64,000 nucleotides of DNA from TWA4 sp034086685 (GCA_034086685.1 JAXDZY010000133.1:19472-83471); one strand, 5' to 3'; counted from the stretch's first letter, positions 18,987 through 27,793 are shown. Translations and numbers: made by a program. The notes: generated by a model not told the origin, from the letters alone.

Positions 18987-19955
18987 TTACAGCGCCGGCA
19001 GCAGAGCGCTGATTTCCTTCAACAGCATGTTCATAAGATCTTCATACACCATCCGGCATTCAAATCCGGCTGCCGCTGCATGACCTCCTCCGCCGTGAGA
19101 TGAGGCAATCCCGCTGACATCGATTTTCTGATTGGACCGTAAGCTGACTTTATAACATCCTGCTTCCATTTCATAAACCAGAACTGCCACCAGAACATTG
19201 TTTACAATGCGAAGCTGATCCACAATTCCATTCATGTCTCTTACATCTGCCCTGCACTTTTCCATTTCAGCCTGAGTCACAAGTGTATAGGAAATTCTGT
19301 CATGATCCGCTGTTTTCATATCATACATGGCTTTTCCGCAGATCAGAGTCTGTGCCTTTGTGCGTGCCAGATAAGTCCGGTCGATAATTGAGGTAAAATC
19401 AAAACCTTTTTCCATCAGCTGTCCCGCATATGCCATGGTCACAGCTGTGGTGTTGGAAAATTTAAAAATACCCGTATCATGTACAACTGCCAGATACAGG
19501 CATTCAGCACAGTCTCTGCCTATCTTATCCATATCCAACAGTTGTCCCAGAACTTCTGAACAGGAACTTAATCCACCGCGGATATAATTTTCTCCGGCGA
19601 ATCCCTGATTTGTAATATGATGATCAATACAGATTGAATACCTGGACTGATCCAGAAAAACTGCTGCATCCCCAAGACGCATCCGATCACTGGCATCACA
19701 GGTAATGCACAGATCAAATGAGCGGCTTAAATCCATGGTATCCATCAGCTGAATCCTGTCTGCTTCAGGAAGACAACGGAAAGAATCCGGAAATTGCTGA
19801 AGACAGATTTCCACATCCAGACAGGACATATTATCTTTCAGGTAGTGATAAAGTCCAAGACAGCTTCCCACGCAGTCTCCATCCGGCCTGATGTGGCCAA
19901 GAATCAGAACTGTCCTGACATCTGATGGAATCATTTCTTCGATTTTGTATGACAT
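18987..19955 (-). CDS. nrnA: DHH-family nanoRNase / pAp phosphatase (NrnA type)
   Basis: Degrades 2-5-nt RNAs and dephosphorylates 3'-phosphoadenosine 5'-phosphate. The 322-aa protein has the DHH metal motifs: GHIRPDGDCVGS (about 20-31), TCDASDRMRLG, CIDHHITNQGFAG and VVHDTGIFKFSNTT. The C-terminal DHHA1 domain has ASSHGGGGHAAAAGFEC. It lies between rbfA and truB, the usual clostridial order. The ATG at 19955 has GGAGGAAAG upstream. Confidence 0.92.
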   Translation of the reverse strand: MSYKIEEMIPSDVRTVLILGHIRPDGDCVGSCLGLYHYLKDNMSCLDVEICLQQFPDSFRCLPEADRIQLMDTMDLSRSFDLCITCDASDRMRLGDAAVFLDQSRYSICIDHHITNQGFAGENYIRGGLSSCSEVLGQLLDMDKIGRDCAECLYLAVVHDTGIFKFSNTTAVTMAYAGQLMEKGFDFTSIIDRTYLARTKAQTLICGKAMYDMKTADHDRISYTLVTQAEMEKCRADVRDMNGIVDQLRIVNNVLVAVLVYEMEAGCYKVSLRSNQKIDVSGIASSHGGGGHAAAAGFECRMVYEDLMNMLLKEISALLPAL

Positions 19956-19976
19956 GGTCCTTTCCTCCTGTCTTTG

Positions 19977-20384
19977 TTACTCCTGATCATCATCCTCAGT
20001 GTTTACTTCATTTTCTGCATCTTCTGCCGTTTCTCCCGCATGCAGCTCATCCAGAAGATGGGCAATGTGAATTCCATGTTCAATAGACTGATCCAGCCGG
20101 AAAATGATCTCGGGAGTATTTCGAAGATTTACGCTTCTGGCCAGTTTTGTTTTAATATAACCGGAAGCACTCTTCAGGCCTGCCAGCGTATCACCCGCTT
20201 CCTTTTCACTGCCAAGCACGCTGATGTATGCCTTACATGTCTTCAGATCCGGCGCAACTTCCACAGACACTACCGAAGTCATCATGTGAATTCTGGGATC
20301 CTTTAATTCATTACGGATAATATTACTTAATTCTTTTTTTACTTCTTCATTAATCCGAATATTTTTAATACTGTTTTTTCTCAC
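19977..20384 (-). CDS. rbfA: 30S ribosome-binding factor RbfA
   Basis: Late 30S maturation factor binding the 16S 5' region. From a GTG at 20384 the 135-aa protein begins M-RKNSIKNIRINEEVKKELS, the standard RbfA start, then RNELKDPRIHMMTSVVSVEV with the type II KH fold and a C-terminal acidic tail (ETAEDAENEVNTEDDDQE). AAGGAG lies 6 nt before the GTG. A longer frame to 20471 would add 29 residues without homology that are encoded by the hairpin region after infB. Confidence 0.93.
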   Translation of the reverse strand: MRKNSIKNIRINEEVKKELSNIIRNELKDPRIHMMTSVVSVEVAPDLKTCKAYISVLGSEKEAGDTLAGLKSASGYIKTKLARSVNLRNTPEIIFRLDQSIEHGIHIAHLLDELHAGETAEDAENEVNTEDDDQE

Positions 20385-20413
20385 AATATTCTCCTTAAAT
20401 TTAAGATAAAACA

Positions 20414-20442
20414 GGCTGATCATGAACCAGTTCCGATCAGCC
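20414..20442 (-). promoter_or_regulatory. Intercistronic hairpin between infB and rbfA
   Basis: On the minus strand GGCTGATC and GATCAGCC form a perfect 8-bp stem with an inner GAAC/GTTC stem, followed by TGTTTTATCTT. It could be a weak terminator or an mRNA processing/stability element in the only sizeable gap within this part of the operon. Confidence 0.4.
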
Positions 20443-20495
20443 CGCATTAATACAAACCATATATCTGTCAATTCCCGGGGATGCCCGGAAACGGA

Positions 20496-22871
20496 CTATC
20501 TGGGAACTTCAACCATCTGATATGCTTCGATTGTGTCTTCTTCCCGGATATCATTATGTCCTTCCAGAACAATACCACATTCGTAGCCGGCTGCAACTTC
20601 CTTCACATCATCTTTAAAACGTTTCAGGGAAGCCATATCACCGTCAAAGAGCAGATCTGTACCTCTCATAACACGACATTTGCAGCCTCTGATAAATTTA
20701 CCGTCCGTGACATACGTACCGGCAATCATACCTACGCCGGAAGCCTTGAATGTCTGGCGAATAACACCATGACCGATAATCTTCTCCTCAAATACAGGAT
20801 CAAGCATACCCTTCATGGCAGCTTCCACATCTGCAATTGCCTGATAAATGACACGGTACAGGCGGACATCCACCTTTTCACGTTCCGCAATTGCTCTGGC
20901 AGTTGCATCGGGACGAACATTGAAACCGATAATAATTGCATTGGAAGCGGACGCCAGGTTTACATCCGATTCATTAATGGCACCTACTCCGCCATGAATA
21001 ACCTTGACAATAACTTCATCGTTGGACAGTTTCAGCATACTCTGTTTTACTGCCTCCACGGAACCCTGTACATCTGCCTTAATGATCAGATCCAGTTCCT
21101 TCAGACTTCCTGCCTGAATCTGTGAGAACAGATCATCCAGAGACATCTTGCCCTTGGTTTCCTCAATCATCTTTTCTCTGTTTTCGGAAATAAAGGTTTC
21201 AGCAAAACTTCTGGCATCTTTTTCATTATCTGTAACAACAAATATTTCACCGGCACCGGGAACATCGTTCAGACCCAGCACTGCTACCGGTTTGGAAGGA
21301 CCTGCTTCCTTTACACGTCTGTCATTCTCATCCAGCATGGCTCTGACCTTACCATAGCAGGAACCTACCGCAATGGAATCACCCACATGCAGGGTACCTT
21401 TCTGAACCAGAACAGTAGCCACAGGGCCGCGTCCCTTATCCAGCATTGCTTCAATAACAAGGCCTCTTGCATTACGGTTGGGATTTGCCTTTAATTCCTT
21501 TACCTCTGCGGTGAGAAGAATCATTTCGAGCAGTTCATCAATCCCTTCTCCCGTATGCGCGGAAACCGGTACGAAAATAGTAGAACCGCCCCAGTCTTCA
21601 GGAATCAGTTCATATTCTGTCAATTCCTGTTTTACACGTTCCACGTTGGCGCTGGGCTTATCAATCTTATTTACTGCAACTATAATCTCAACACCGGCAG
21701 CTTTTGCATGGCTGATGGCCTCAACTGTCTGAGGCATTACACCATCATCCGCTGCTACAACCAGTACTGCAATATCCGTGGATTTTGCCCCGCGCAGACG
21801 CATTGCTGTAAATGCTTCATGTCCGGGTGTATCCAGAAATGTGATCTTCTGACCATTGCATTCTACCATATACGCACCGATATGCTGTGTAATACCGCCT
21901 GCTTCACGGGAAATCACATTGGTTTTACGGATGGCGTCAAGCAGTGATGTCTTACCATGGTCAACATGACCCATAACACAGACAACAGGAGGTCTTTCCA
22001 CAAGTGCATCTTCAGGATCTTCCACATCCTTCAGAAGTTCCTCCAGAACATCCACTTTGACCTCTTTCTCACACAGGTAGTCGAAATCCAGGGCAATGCC
22101 TTCAGCTGTTTCATAATCCACTTCCTGATTAATGGTTACCATCTGTCCTGCCATAAACAGTTTCTTAACGATTGCAGAGGGCTGAATCTTCATCTTGTCA
22201 GCCAGTTCCTTAATTGTGATTGTCTCAGGCAGAATCAGTGTCTTAATCTCATCCTCCTGCTTTGCCGCCTGTTTTACAGGTTTTTTAAGATTGGTCTTCT
22301 CCAGTTTCTTAATATTATCTTCGCGCTCTTTCTTACTGTATTTGTCTTTTGAGCGATTATCCTGCTTCTTATTCTGCTTACCGGAGGCCTGTGAAGGTTT
22401 CACATAGGAATCCTGACGGATCATGCCGCCGCCCTGGCTGCTGTTTCTGCGATCTCCTCCAAAACTTCTTCCGCCTTCGGAACGTCCTCCTGAATTTCTT
22501 CTGTCACCACTCTGACGGTTCCCTGCATCCTGACGTCTCTCATTGCCGCCGAATGATCTTCTTTCTCCATCCTGGCGTCTTTCTCCATTACCAAAGGAAC
22601 GTTTCTCCCCGTTATTCTGGCGGTTTCCTCCGTCCTGACGTCTCTCTCCGTTTCCAAAAGAACGTCTTTCTCCGTTGTTCTGGCGGTTTCCTCCATTATT
22701 ATCGGAACGATTTCCGGATTCCTGACTGTTTCGTTCACCGGAAGGACGGTTGTTTTTAACTGTTTTTGACTGACTGCTGTTCTGAGGCCGGAAAACAACT
22801 GCACGTTTCTTGGGTGCAGCACCCTCCTGTCCTCCTGTTTTCTTTCCTGTTTCTTCTATATTATTACCCAA
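20496..22871 (-). CDS. infB: Translation initiation factor IF-2
   Basis: GTPase that brings fMet-tRNA to the 30S subunit and promotes subunit joining. The 791-aa protein has a low-complexity N region (residues about 1-190, rich in Asn, Arg, Gly and Gln), one IF2N module (ILPETITIKELADKMKIQPS), the G domain with VMGHVDHGKTSLLDAI, DTPGHEAFT and VNKIDKPS, and domains II-IV to the end. The start is a TTG at 22871 directly after an in-frame TAA, with GGAGTGAG upstream, so it cannot extend further. No first IF2N module (the KVHELAKEL type found in many IF-2 proteins) precedes the low-complexity region. Confidence 0.95.
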   Translation of the reverse strand: MGNNIEETGKKTGGQEGAAPKKRAVVFRPQNSSQSKTVKNNRPSGERNSQESGNRSDNNGGNRQNNGERRSFGNGERRQDGGNRQNNGEKRSFGNGERRQDGERRSFGGNERRQDAGNRQSGDRRNSGGRSEGGRSFGGDRRNSSQGGGMIRQDSYVKPSQASGKQNKKQDNRSKDKYSKKEREDNIKKLEKTNLKKPVKQAAKQEDEIKTLILPETITIKELADKMKIQPSAIVKKLFMAGQMVTINQEVDYETAEGIALDFDYLCEKEVKVDVLEELLKDVEDPEDALVERPPVVCVMGHVDHGKTSLLDAIRKTNVISREAGGITQHIGAYMVECNGQKITFLDTPGHEAFTAMRLRGAKSTDIAVLVVAADDGVMPQTVEAISHAKAAGVEIIVAVNKIDKPSANVERVKQELTEYELIPEDWGGSTIFVPVSAHTGEGIDELLEMILLTAEVKELKANPNRNARGLVIEAMLDKGRGPVATVLVQKGTLHVGDSIAVGSCYGKVRAMLDENDRRVKEAGPSKPVAVLGLNDVPGAGEIFVVTDNEKDARSFAETFISENREKMIEETKGKMSLDDLFSQIQAGSLKELDLIIKADVQGSVEAVKQSMLKLSNDEVIVKVIHGGVGAINESDVNLASASNAIIIGFNVRPDATARAIAEREKVDVRLYRVIYQAIADVEAAMKGMLDPVFEEKIIGHGVIRQTFKASGVGMIAGTYVTDGKFIRGCKCRVMRGTDLLFDGDMASLKRFKDDVKEVAAGYECGIVLEGHNDIREEDTIEAYQMVEVPR
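22490..22740 (-). repeat. In-frame repeats in the infB N-terminal region
   Basis: The codons encode repeated units of the type GNRQNNGERRSFGNGERRQD, at least two near-identical copies followed by shortened ones (GERRSFGGNERRQDAGNRQ). The DNA repeats as well, with recurring tctttctccgtt/ttcctccgtcctgacg blocks. Such tracts may vary in length between strains. Confidence 0.75.
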
Positions 22872-22904
22872 TTAGAGCTCACTCCATTCTTTCATAAATC
22901 CGTA

Positions 22905-23234
22905 TCAGACTGATTCCTTCTCTCCATCCGATACTCTCACACATTGCTCAATACTCTGAGCAAATCCTCTGTCTGTTACTGCAGCACAGGCCCGAAGCTC
23001 ACAGCCTATGGCATGCCCAAGTGTTTCTTTTGTTCCGGTAAAAATCAACGGAAGCTTATAATAAGTACACATATCTGTAAAATTCTTTCTGGTGTTGGCT
23101 GATGCATCTTCGGCAACAATCACCAGATATGCTTTTCCTGATTTACCTGCTTTCTCCACACTGTATTCTCCGCTGACCACCTTACCGGCCCTTTTTGCAA
23201 GTCCCAGCATAGATAACGCCTTATTCTGCTTCAA
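22905..23234 (-). CDS. ylxQ: L7Ae/L30e-family RNA-binding protein (YlxQ-like)
   Basis: Small kink-turn-type RNA-binding protein of the L7Ae/L30e fold; YlxQ is routinely encoded between ylxR and infB in Firmicutes, role unsettled. The 109-aa product shows MLGLAKRAGKVVSGEYSVEK, VIVAEDASANTRKNFTDMC and LGHAIGCELRACAAVTDRGF, the family's three landmarks. It overlaps ylxR by 14 bp. The gap to infB is 33 bp. Confidence 0.88.
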   Translation of the reverse strand: MKQNKALSMLGLAKRAGKVVSGEYSVEKAGKSGKAYLVIVAEDASANTRKNFTDMCTYYKLPLIFTGTKETLGHAIGCELRACAAVTDRGFAQSIEQCVRVSDGEKESV

Positions 23235-23502
23235 TTGTTTTCATCTCCTCTTTCAGCTGTTCATAAACCTCTGCAGGTATTGCACAGGAAAAGGAACGCT
23301 CCAGCCCTCTGCTTTTGATCGCACGCTCCAGACACTCGCAGGACGGACAGACATATGCGCCTCTGCCGTTCTTTCTGCCTGTTGCATCGATCATAAACTG
23401 CTGATCCGGTGTTTTAATCACACGAATCATCTCTTTTTTACTTTTCATCTCCCTGCATCCGACACATTGACGCATGGGAATCTTCTTTTTGACTGCCATC
23501 AT
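23221..23502 (-). CDS. ylxR: YlxR-family RNA-binding protein (RnpM)
   Basis: DUF448 protein; YlxR has been described as an RNase P RNA-binding modulator (RnpM). The 93-aa protein carries RQCVGCREMKSKKEMIRVI and GRKNGRGAYVCPSCECLERAI, the conserved Cys and Gly-Arg blocks. Its ATGATG start overlaps the nusA TGA, with GGAGAAG directly upstream, so translation is probably coupled to nusA. Confidence 0.9.
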   Translation of the reverse strand: MMAVKKKIPMRQCVGCREMKSKKEMIRVIKTPDQQFMIDATGRKNGRGAYVCPSCECLERAIKSRGLERSFSCAIPAEVYEQLKEEMKTIEAE

Positions 23503-24692
23503 ACTTCTCCGTTATCTTCAGCAAAGTCAGAAACCTCTTCTGTATCAGAGACAGTATCCTCATCGGAAATATCTGTTTCACCATCCGGTTCTTCTGTTTC
23601 CTGATATCCGATGTATTCATCTTCTCTGTCCAGCCCTTCGATCTCGTCAAACAGACCGCTTTCTCTTGCTTCTGTCTCACTCTTGATATCAATCTTGTAT
23701 CCTGTCAGTTTGGCAGCCAGTCTTGCGTTCTGTCCAACCTTGCCGATTGCCAGAGACAGCTGATTATCCGGCACGATAACCTGAGCAGTTTTTTCCTCCT
23801 CATCCGCAATTACGCAGATAACCTGAGCAGGATTCAGTGCATTCTCAATCAGAATGGCGGGATTCTCATTCCAGTTAATGATATCCACCTTTTCTCCGCA
23901 GAGTTCTCTGACAACTGCATTGACACGCTCGCCATTTACACCAACACAGGCACCAACCGCATCCACATTGGGATCATTGGACCACACTGCCATCTTTGTT
24001 CTTGAACCTGCTTCTCTGGCGATTCCCTTGATTTCCACAATGCCTTCCTTGACTTCTGCAACCTGCATTTCAAACAGTCGTTTCACCAGCTCCGGATGCG
24101 TACGGGAAACCTGGATTCTGGGGCCCTTGCTGGTTGACTTTACTTCCAGAATATACACCTTGATTCTCTGGGTTGGCTCGAAATGTTCTGTTCGTACCTG
24201 TTCATTCTCCGGAAGCAGCGCATCACATTTACCAATATTCACACTGATATTATTGCCAACCGTACGCTGAATAATACCGGTGACCACTTCCTTTTCCATT
24301 GCATAATACTGATCAAACAGTACCTTGCGTTCCTCCTCACGGATCTTCTGTAAAATAACATTTTTGGCAATCTGTGTGGAAATGCGGCCAAAATCCTTCG
24401 ATTTCACCGGTACATAAGCGGTATCTCCGATATAATTCTGCGAATTCAGTTTTCTTGCATCTTCAAGACTGATCTGCATCAACGGATCCTCCACCGTCTC
24501 AACAACTTCCTTTTCCGCATATAAACTATATTCGCAGGTTTCCCTGTTCATAAACACTTTAATATTGTCCGCACGTCCAAAATGGCTTTTGCACGCCTGA
24601 ATCAGGGAATTTTCAATTGCATCAAGTAAAACATCCTTGCTGATATCCTTCTCTTTTTCCAGAATCGTAAGGGCCTCTAATAACTCATTCAT
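23499..24692 (-). CDS. nusA: Transcription termination/antitermination factor NusA
   Basis: RNA polymerase-associated factor for pausing, termination and antitermination. The 397-aa length fits Firmicutes NusA without the C-terminal acidic repeats of enterics. The N-terminal domain (about 1-125) is followed by the S1 domain, the KH domains (HPELVKRLFEMQVAEVKEG, GIAREAGSRTKMAVWS, VGVNGERVNAVVREL) and a second KH segment LAIGKVGQNARLAAKLTG. An acidic tail follows (about 350-397). The ATG at 24692 has GGAGG 10 nt upstream. Overlaps ylxR. Confidence 0.96.
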   Translation of the reverse strand: MNELLEALTILEKEKDISKDVLLDAIENSLIQACKSHFGRADNIKVFMNRETCEYSLYAEKEVVETVEDPLMQISLEDARKLNSQNYIGDTAYVPVKSKDFGRISTQIAKNVILQKIREEERKVLFDQYYAMEKEVVTGIIQRTVGNNISVNIGKCDALLPENEQVRTEHFEPTQRIKVYILEVKSTSKGPRIQVSRTHPELVKRLFEMQVAEVKEGIVEIKGIAREAGSRTKMAVWSNDPNVDAVGACVGVNGERVNAVVRELCGEKVDIINWNENPAILIENALNPAQVICVIADEEEKTAQVIVPDNQLSLAIGKVGQNARLAAKLTGYKIDIKSETEARESGLFDEIEGLDREDEYIGYQETEEPDGETDISDEDTVSDTEEVSDFAEDNGEV

Positions 24693-24768
24693 TTTCCATT
24701 ATCCTCCTTTTGACAATCTCTATATCTGAACCACGGAAATATCCCGGAGAATACTTCCGCTCTCTTCA

Positions 24769-25245
24769 TCAGAAATCAAATGCCAGACGGATCAGGGCAA
24801 TCATTGCCCGGTCAAAAACCACTTCTTCTTCCTGACCTTCTTCTCCGGTTACAATGGTAACTGTCTGGGCATCAAATGCTTTCAGAATACCGGTGTATTC
24901 CTTCTTTTTGTTCAGCGCTTTGAAAAGTCTGACTTCAACTTCCTCACCCAGACTTCTGGCAAAATCCTTGTCTTTCTTCAATGGACGGCCAAGTCCGGGG
25001 GAACTGACTTCAAATATATACGCCTCATCAATATAATCTTCCCGGTCAAGTACATCATTAAATTCCCGGCTGATTACTTCACAGTCATCCACAGTAATGC
25101 CGCCCTCTTTGTCAATATATACTCTGAGATACTTTGTACTGCCTTCCTTGACAAACTCCACATCAACAAGTTCAAAATCATGTGCTTCAATGATGGGGGC
25201 AATCAGCTCTTCTGTCTGTTTTTCAACTAATTCTCGTCTTGCCAA
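24769..25245 (-). CDS. rimP: Ribosome maturation factor RimP
   Basis: Needed for 30S assembly; first gene of the operon. The 158-aa product reads MARRELVEKQTEELIAPIIE, then LRVYIDKEGGITVDDCEVIS and YIFEVSSPGLGRPLKKDKDF, the RimP signature, and a C-terminal SH3-like domain. The start is a TTG at 25245 with AAAGGAAG 7 nt upstream; no other in-frame start nearby has an SD. Confidence 0.94.
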   Translation of the reverse strand: MARRELVEKQTEELIAPIIEAHDFELVDVEFVKEGSTKYLRVYIDKEGGITVDDCEVISREFNDVLDREDYIDEAYIFEVSSPGLGRPLKKDKDFARSLGEEVEVRLFKALNKKKEYTGILKAFDAQTVTIVTGEEGQEEEVVFDRAMIALIRLAFDF

Positions 25246-25314
25246 TATTGCGCTTCCTTTCTTCTGGTGATTTCAGTCTGTCAGTATGTTCAGATTTCAT
25301 CAGAACACAAACGA

Positions 25315-25340
25315 AAAGAGTGAACTTTCGTTCACTCTTT
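25315..25340 (-). promoter_or_regulatory. Perfect leader hairpin with GAAA tetraloop upstream of rimP
   Basis: On the minus strand AAAGAGTGAAC and GTTCACTCTTT pair over 11 bp around a GAAA loop, followed by TCGTTTGTG. It lies about 20 nt into the predicted rimP operon leader. It may be an attenuator, a 5' stability element, or both; the U-tract is interrupted. Confidence 0.6.
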
Positions 25341-25366
25341 CCCGACAACTGATATGCTTCCTATAT

Positions 25367-25395
25367 ACATTAGCACAATTGGTTTAAAAATGCAA
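25367..25395 (-). promoter_or_regulatory. Probable promoter of the rimP-nusA-infB operon
   Basis: On the minus strand TTGCAT (25395-25390), 17 bp, TAATGT (25372-25367), with an extended TG one base before the -10. The leader to rimP would be about 115 nt and includes the 25315-25340 hairpin. Confidence 0.5.
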
Positions 25396-25399
25396 TAGT

Positions 25400-26059
25400 T
25401 TATGAAAATAAATTTAAAAATTCACTGCCAAACAGTTCTCCCAGAGTAGTTCCCATCTCTTTCTGGGGACGGAACAGATCCACAATCGGTTTCATCACCG
25501 CATTAAATCTTTCCCTGTCCAGCGATAATCTGTAAATATCCGCAGTATTGCGGGCATCCCACAGAGCATCATGCTGTCTGCCCTCAAACTGTTCTCCAAT
25601 TGCATGTACAGCATCCTTCAACCCGACTTTTTTCTCAATTCCCAGAAGCCTGCCGAATTCAACCTGATAATCGACCCAGCATTCCAGCATCCGGTCAAGT
25701 CTCGGATCATTCTCTTCCTTCAGCACAGCCTCCTTACTGATCTGGATCGAATCCGAATCGCTCCATGAATAGATCGTATATTCCTCATCTCCGATCCAGT
25801 CATAAAATTTCTTCATGGCTTCCAGAAAACATGGTTCCTCCGCTACTTTTTCATTGGTTATCCCTGTCAGATTGGCATAATAATCGGTGATCTGTCCAAA
25901 CTGAGGTTTTACATACTGTGTAAATGAGTCAATCTCTTTACCTGTCTCATCCAGCTTTACAGCTCCGATTTCAATAATCTCCCGTTTGCAGATCAACCGC
26001 TGCTCTCTGTACTCTTTATTGATTTCATTCATTTCATAATCTACAAAAATATGCACCAT
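25400..26059 (-). CDS. DnaQ-fold 3'-5' exonuclease family protein
   Basis: Probable DEDDh-type exonuclease. The 219-aa protein begins MVHIFVDYEMN with the DxE metal pair at about residues 7-9, has ICKREIIEIGAVKLDETG, and later GEQFEGRQHDALWDARNTADIYRL carrying the His and final Asp. Relatives include the KapD/Sexual-inhibitor-type exonucleases; substrate unknown. The start at 26059 is chosen because the protein begins at the conserved first strand. A frame to 26077 adds six residues. It lies 26 bp after the DUF4261 gene. Confidence 0.75.
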   Translation of the reverse strand: MVHIFVDYEMNEINKEYREQRLICKREIIEIGAVKLDETGKEIDSFTQYVKPQFGQITDYYANLTGITNEKVAEEPCFLEAMKKFYDWIGDEEYTIYSWSDSDSIQISKEAVLKEENDPRLDRMLECWVDYQVEFGRLLGIEKKVGLKDAVHAIGEQFEGRQHDALWDARNTADIYRLSLDRERFNAVMKPIVDLFRPQKEMGTTLGELFGSEFLNLFS

Positions 26060-26085
26060 AGTATTCCGTCCAACCAAACTCTGTT

Positions 26086-26820
26086 TTAAAATGCGATCTT
26101 TAAAGTCTCACCATCAAAAGCAACCGCCTCCGAACGGGTAACAGCATAAGAATGATCTGCATTACTGCCGATCCGCTGACCGGGCTCCAGTGTATCATTC
26201 TGGGTTATCAGATATGTTACAATCTGTACCATGAACTGATACAGTTCGATCAGACCTGCTTTGGTATGAAGGATTTCCATCTCTTCCTTATCAAAATCCT
26301 CCATGCCATATGTATAACCATTCCATAACCCATCCTTATCCCGGTACAGACCGATGTAAACCCAGCAGGTAATCGGAAATTCATCCTGCAGCAGTACTTT
26401 TGCTCCATCTATATAAGTCTGAGGTCTGTAAACCGTCGGATACTGATACAGACCGATTACATTATCCTGCTTCAGCATACTGGACGCGATCATGGTAAAC
26501 AGTACATGGCGCTGCAGAGGATTCTCACAATCCATCACGCCAATCTCCACATGACCCACATGAGAGGCAGCCTCTGCGGAAGCCTCAGGCCACTCATAAT
26601 TGTTCGCACCTGCTTCAGCTGCTCCCTGTTTCGGTGCAGGCACCAGCATACATGCAATATGTACATCTCCAACCATGAACTGAAACGAAAATTCTTCCGC
26701 CTCTTCTGTTATCTCCATCTTCCAGTCGTCAAAAAGCTGCATGCGGAACATGTCCCAGTCATATGTATAATCTTTCAGCAGAACACAGCCTGCCAGAATC
26801 TTTGTCTTATTGTCTTCCAT
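26086..26820 (-). CDS. DUF4261-like protein, function unknown
   Basis: A 244-aa cytoplasmic protein without membrane segments or signal peptide. It contains ILAGCVLLKDYTYDWDMF, MVGDVHIACMLVPAP and VGHVEIGVMDCENPLQRHVL. The start-to-middle pattern resembles DUF4261, but I cannot confirm it without a profile search. The ATG at 26820 is chosen because AAGGAG lies 9 nt upstream; an ATG two codons earlier is too close to it. Upstream of and close to the exonuclease gene, so the two are probably co-expressed. Confidence 0.6.
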   Translation of the reverse strand: MEDNKTKILAGCVLLKDYTYDWDMFRMQLFDDWKMEITEEAEEFSFQFMVGDVHIACMLVPAPKQGAAEAGANNYEWPEASAEAASHVGHVEIGVMDCENPLQRHVLFTMIASSMLKQDNVIGLYQYPTVYRPQTYIDGAKVLLQDEFPITCWVYIGLYRDKDGLWNGYTYGMEDFDKEEMEILHTKAGLIELYQFMVQIVTYLITQNDTLEPGQRIGSNADHSYAVTRSEAVAFDGETLKIAF

Positions 26821-26963
26821 TTCCATTCTCTCCTTATGTTTTATACTAATAGTACTCCAATTTCCGTTTTTAATCAACACCATACTGAATTTTCACAAAG
26901 TACATCCACCTGTTTTCCACCCCATTTTGTGCAGATAGACCCATTTCGCCATCAGAATAAATC

Positions 26964-26992
26964 TTGTCAATCTCACAAAAACATAATATAAT
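26964..26992 (+). promoter_or_regulatory. Promoter of the GntR-family gene
   Basis: TTGTCA (26964-26969), 17 bp, perfect TATAAT (26987-26992). Transcription would start near 27000, giving an approximately 90-nt leader. Confidence 0.75.
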
Positions 26993-27014
26993 CTACTTAT
27001 AGGTATTGTAAATA

Positions 27015-27064
27015 TCCATGTACGTCTCAGCACATGGACACAACGAAGTTCCCCGGCTGAGATG
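27015..27064 (+). promoter_or_regulatory. Possible H-type pseudoknot in the GntR gene leader
   Basis: TCCATGT (27015-27021) pairs with ACATGGA (27032-27038). The loop sequence TCTCAGC (27025-27031) is complementary to GCTGAGA (27056-27062), extendable to nine pairs. The 3' strand ends about 12 nt before the SD (AAAGGAGG). The arrangement is that of a compact pseudoknot aptamer or protein-binding site; it matches no riboswitch that I recognise. Confidence 0.4.
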
Positions 27065-27088
27065 CATTTTCACAAAAGGAGGCTTTAT

Positions 27089-27793
27089 ATGAGCACAACC
27101 ACGTCGCAGCAGACTCTGCCGCAGAAAGCAGCTGATGCCATCATCCGCCTTATCCAGACTGAAAATTATGCAACAGGCACCAAACTTCCCAATGAATATG
27201 AACTGTCCCGCATGTTGAATGTCAGCCGAAATACAGTGCGTGAAGCAATCAAACTGCTTGTTTCCCGCAATATTCTTGAAGTTCGCCGAGGAGCAGGGAC
27301 ATTTGTATCAGAAAAGCAGGGTCTGGGGGATGATCCTCTGGGCCTGACCATGATAGTTGATCAGTCTCATCTGAACCAGGATCTCATGCAGGTATGTCTG
27401 CTGATTGAACCCAAAAGTGCTGCCCTTGCCGCCCAGTATATAACCGCAGAAGACATTGAAAAGCTTCAGCTTCTGAATCAGGAGCTGGAAAATCTTTTTC
27501 ATGCAGGCTGCTCCGGCATGGTCAACGATGCAGCATTCCATCTTTATATTGCACGATGCAGCCGCAACATGATTCTATACAATATCAATACGGCAATCTA
27601 CAATAATCTGATTCAGCGGGGAACAGATACTGCAGGTCCGGCGGACCTTCGTCTCCTGTCAGATCATCAGCGTATCTTCCGTGCCATTCAGGCTCACGAT
27701 TCCTGCGGAGCCTATGACGCCATGCTTTCCCATCTGCTGTATCATCGGGAACAGCTGCAGATGACAGAACCGGATAATCCGCTCTGTGAATAA
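27089..27793 (+). CDS. GntR/FadR-subfamily transcriptional regulator
   Basis: DNA-binding regulator with an N-terminal winged helix (NEYELSRMLNVSRNTVREAI at about residues 34-53, then EVRRGAGTFVSE). The C-terminal FCD effector domain shows LIEPKSAALAAQYI, AAFHLYIARCSRN and DHQRIFRAIQAHD, with His/Asp residues that usually bind a metal and a small carboxylate. The 234-aa protein starts at ATG 27089, 7 nt after AAAAGGAGG; a longer frame would include the leader. No enzyme or transporter gene is adjacent, so the ligand is unknown. Confidence 0.85.
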   Translation: MSTTTSQQTLPQKAADAIIRLIQTENYATGTKLPNEYELSRMLNVSRNTVREAIKLLVSRNILEVRRGAGTFVSEKQGLGDDPLGLTMIVDQSHLNQDLMQVCLLIEPKSAALAAQYITAEDIEKLQLLNQELENLFHAGCSGMVNDAAFHLYIARCSRNMILYNINTAIYNNLIQRGTDTAGPADLRLLSDHQRIFRAIQAHDSCGAYDAMLSHLLYHREQLQMTEPDNPLCE

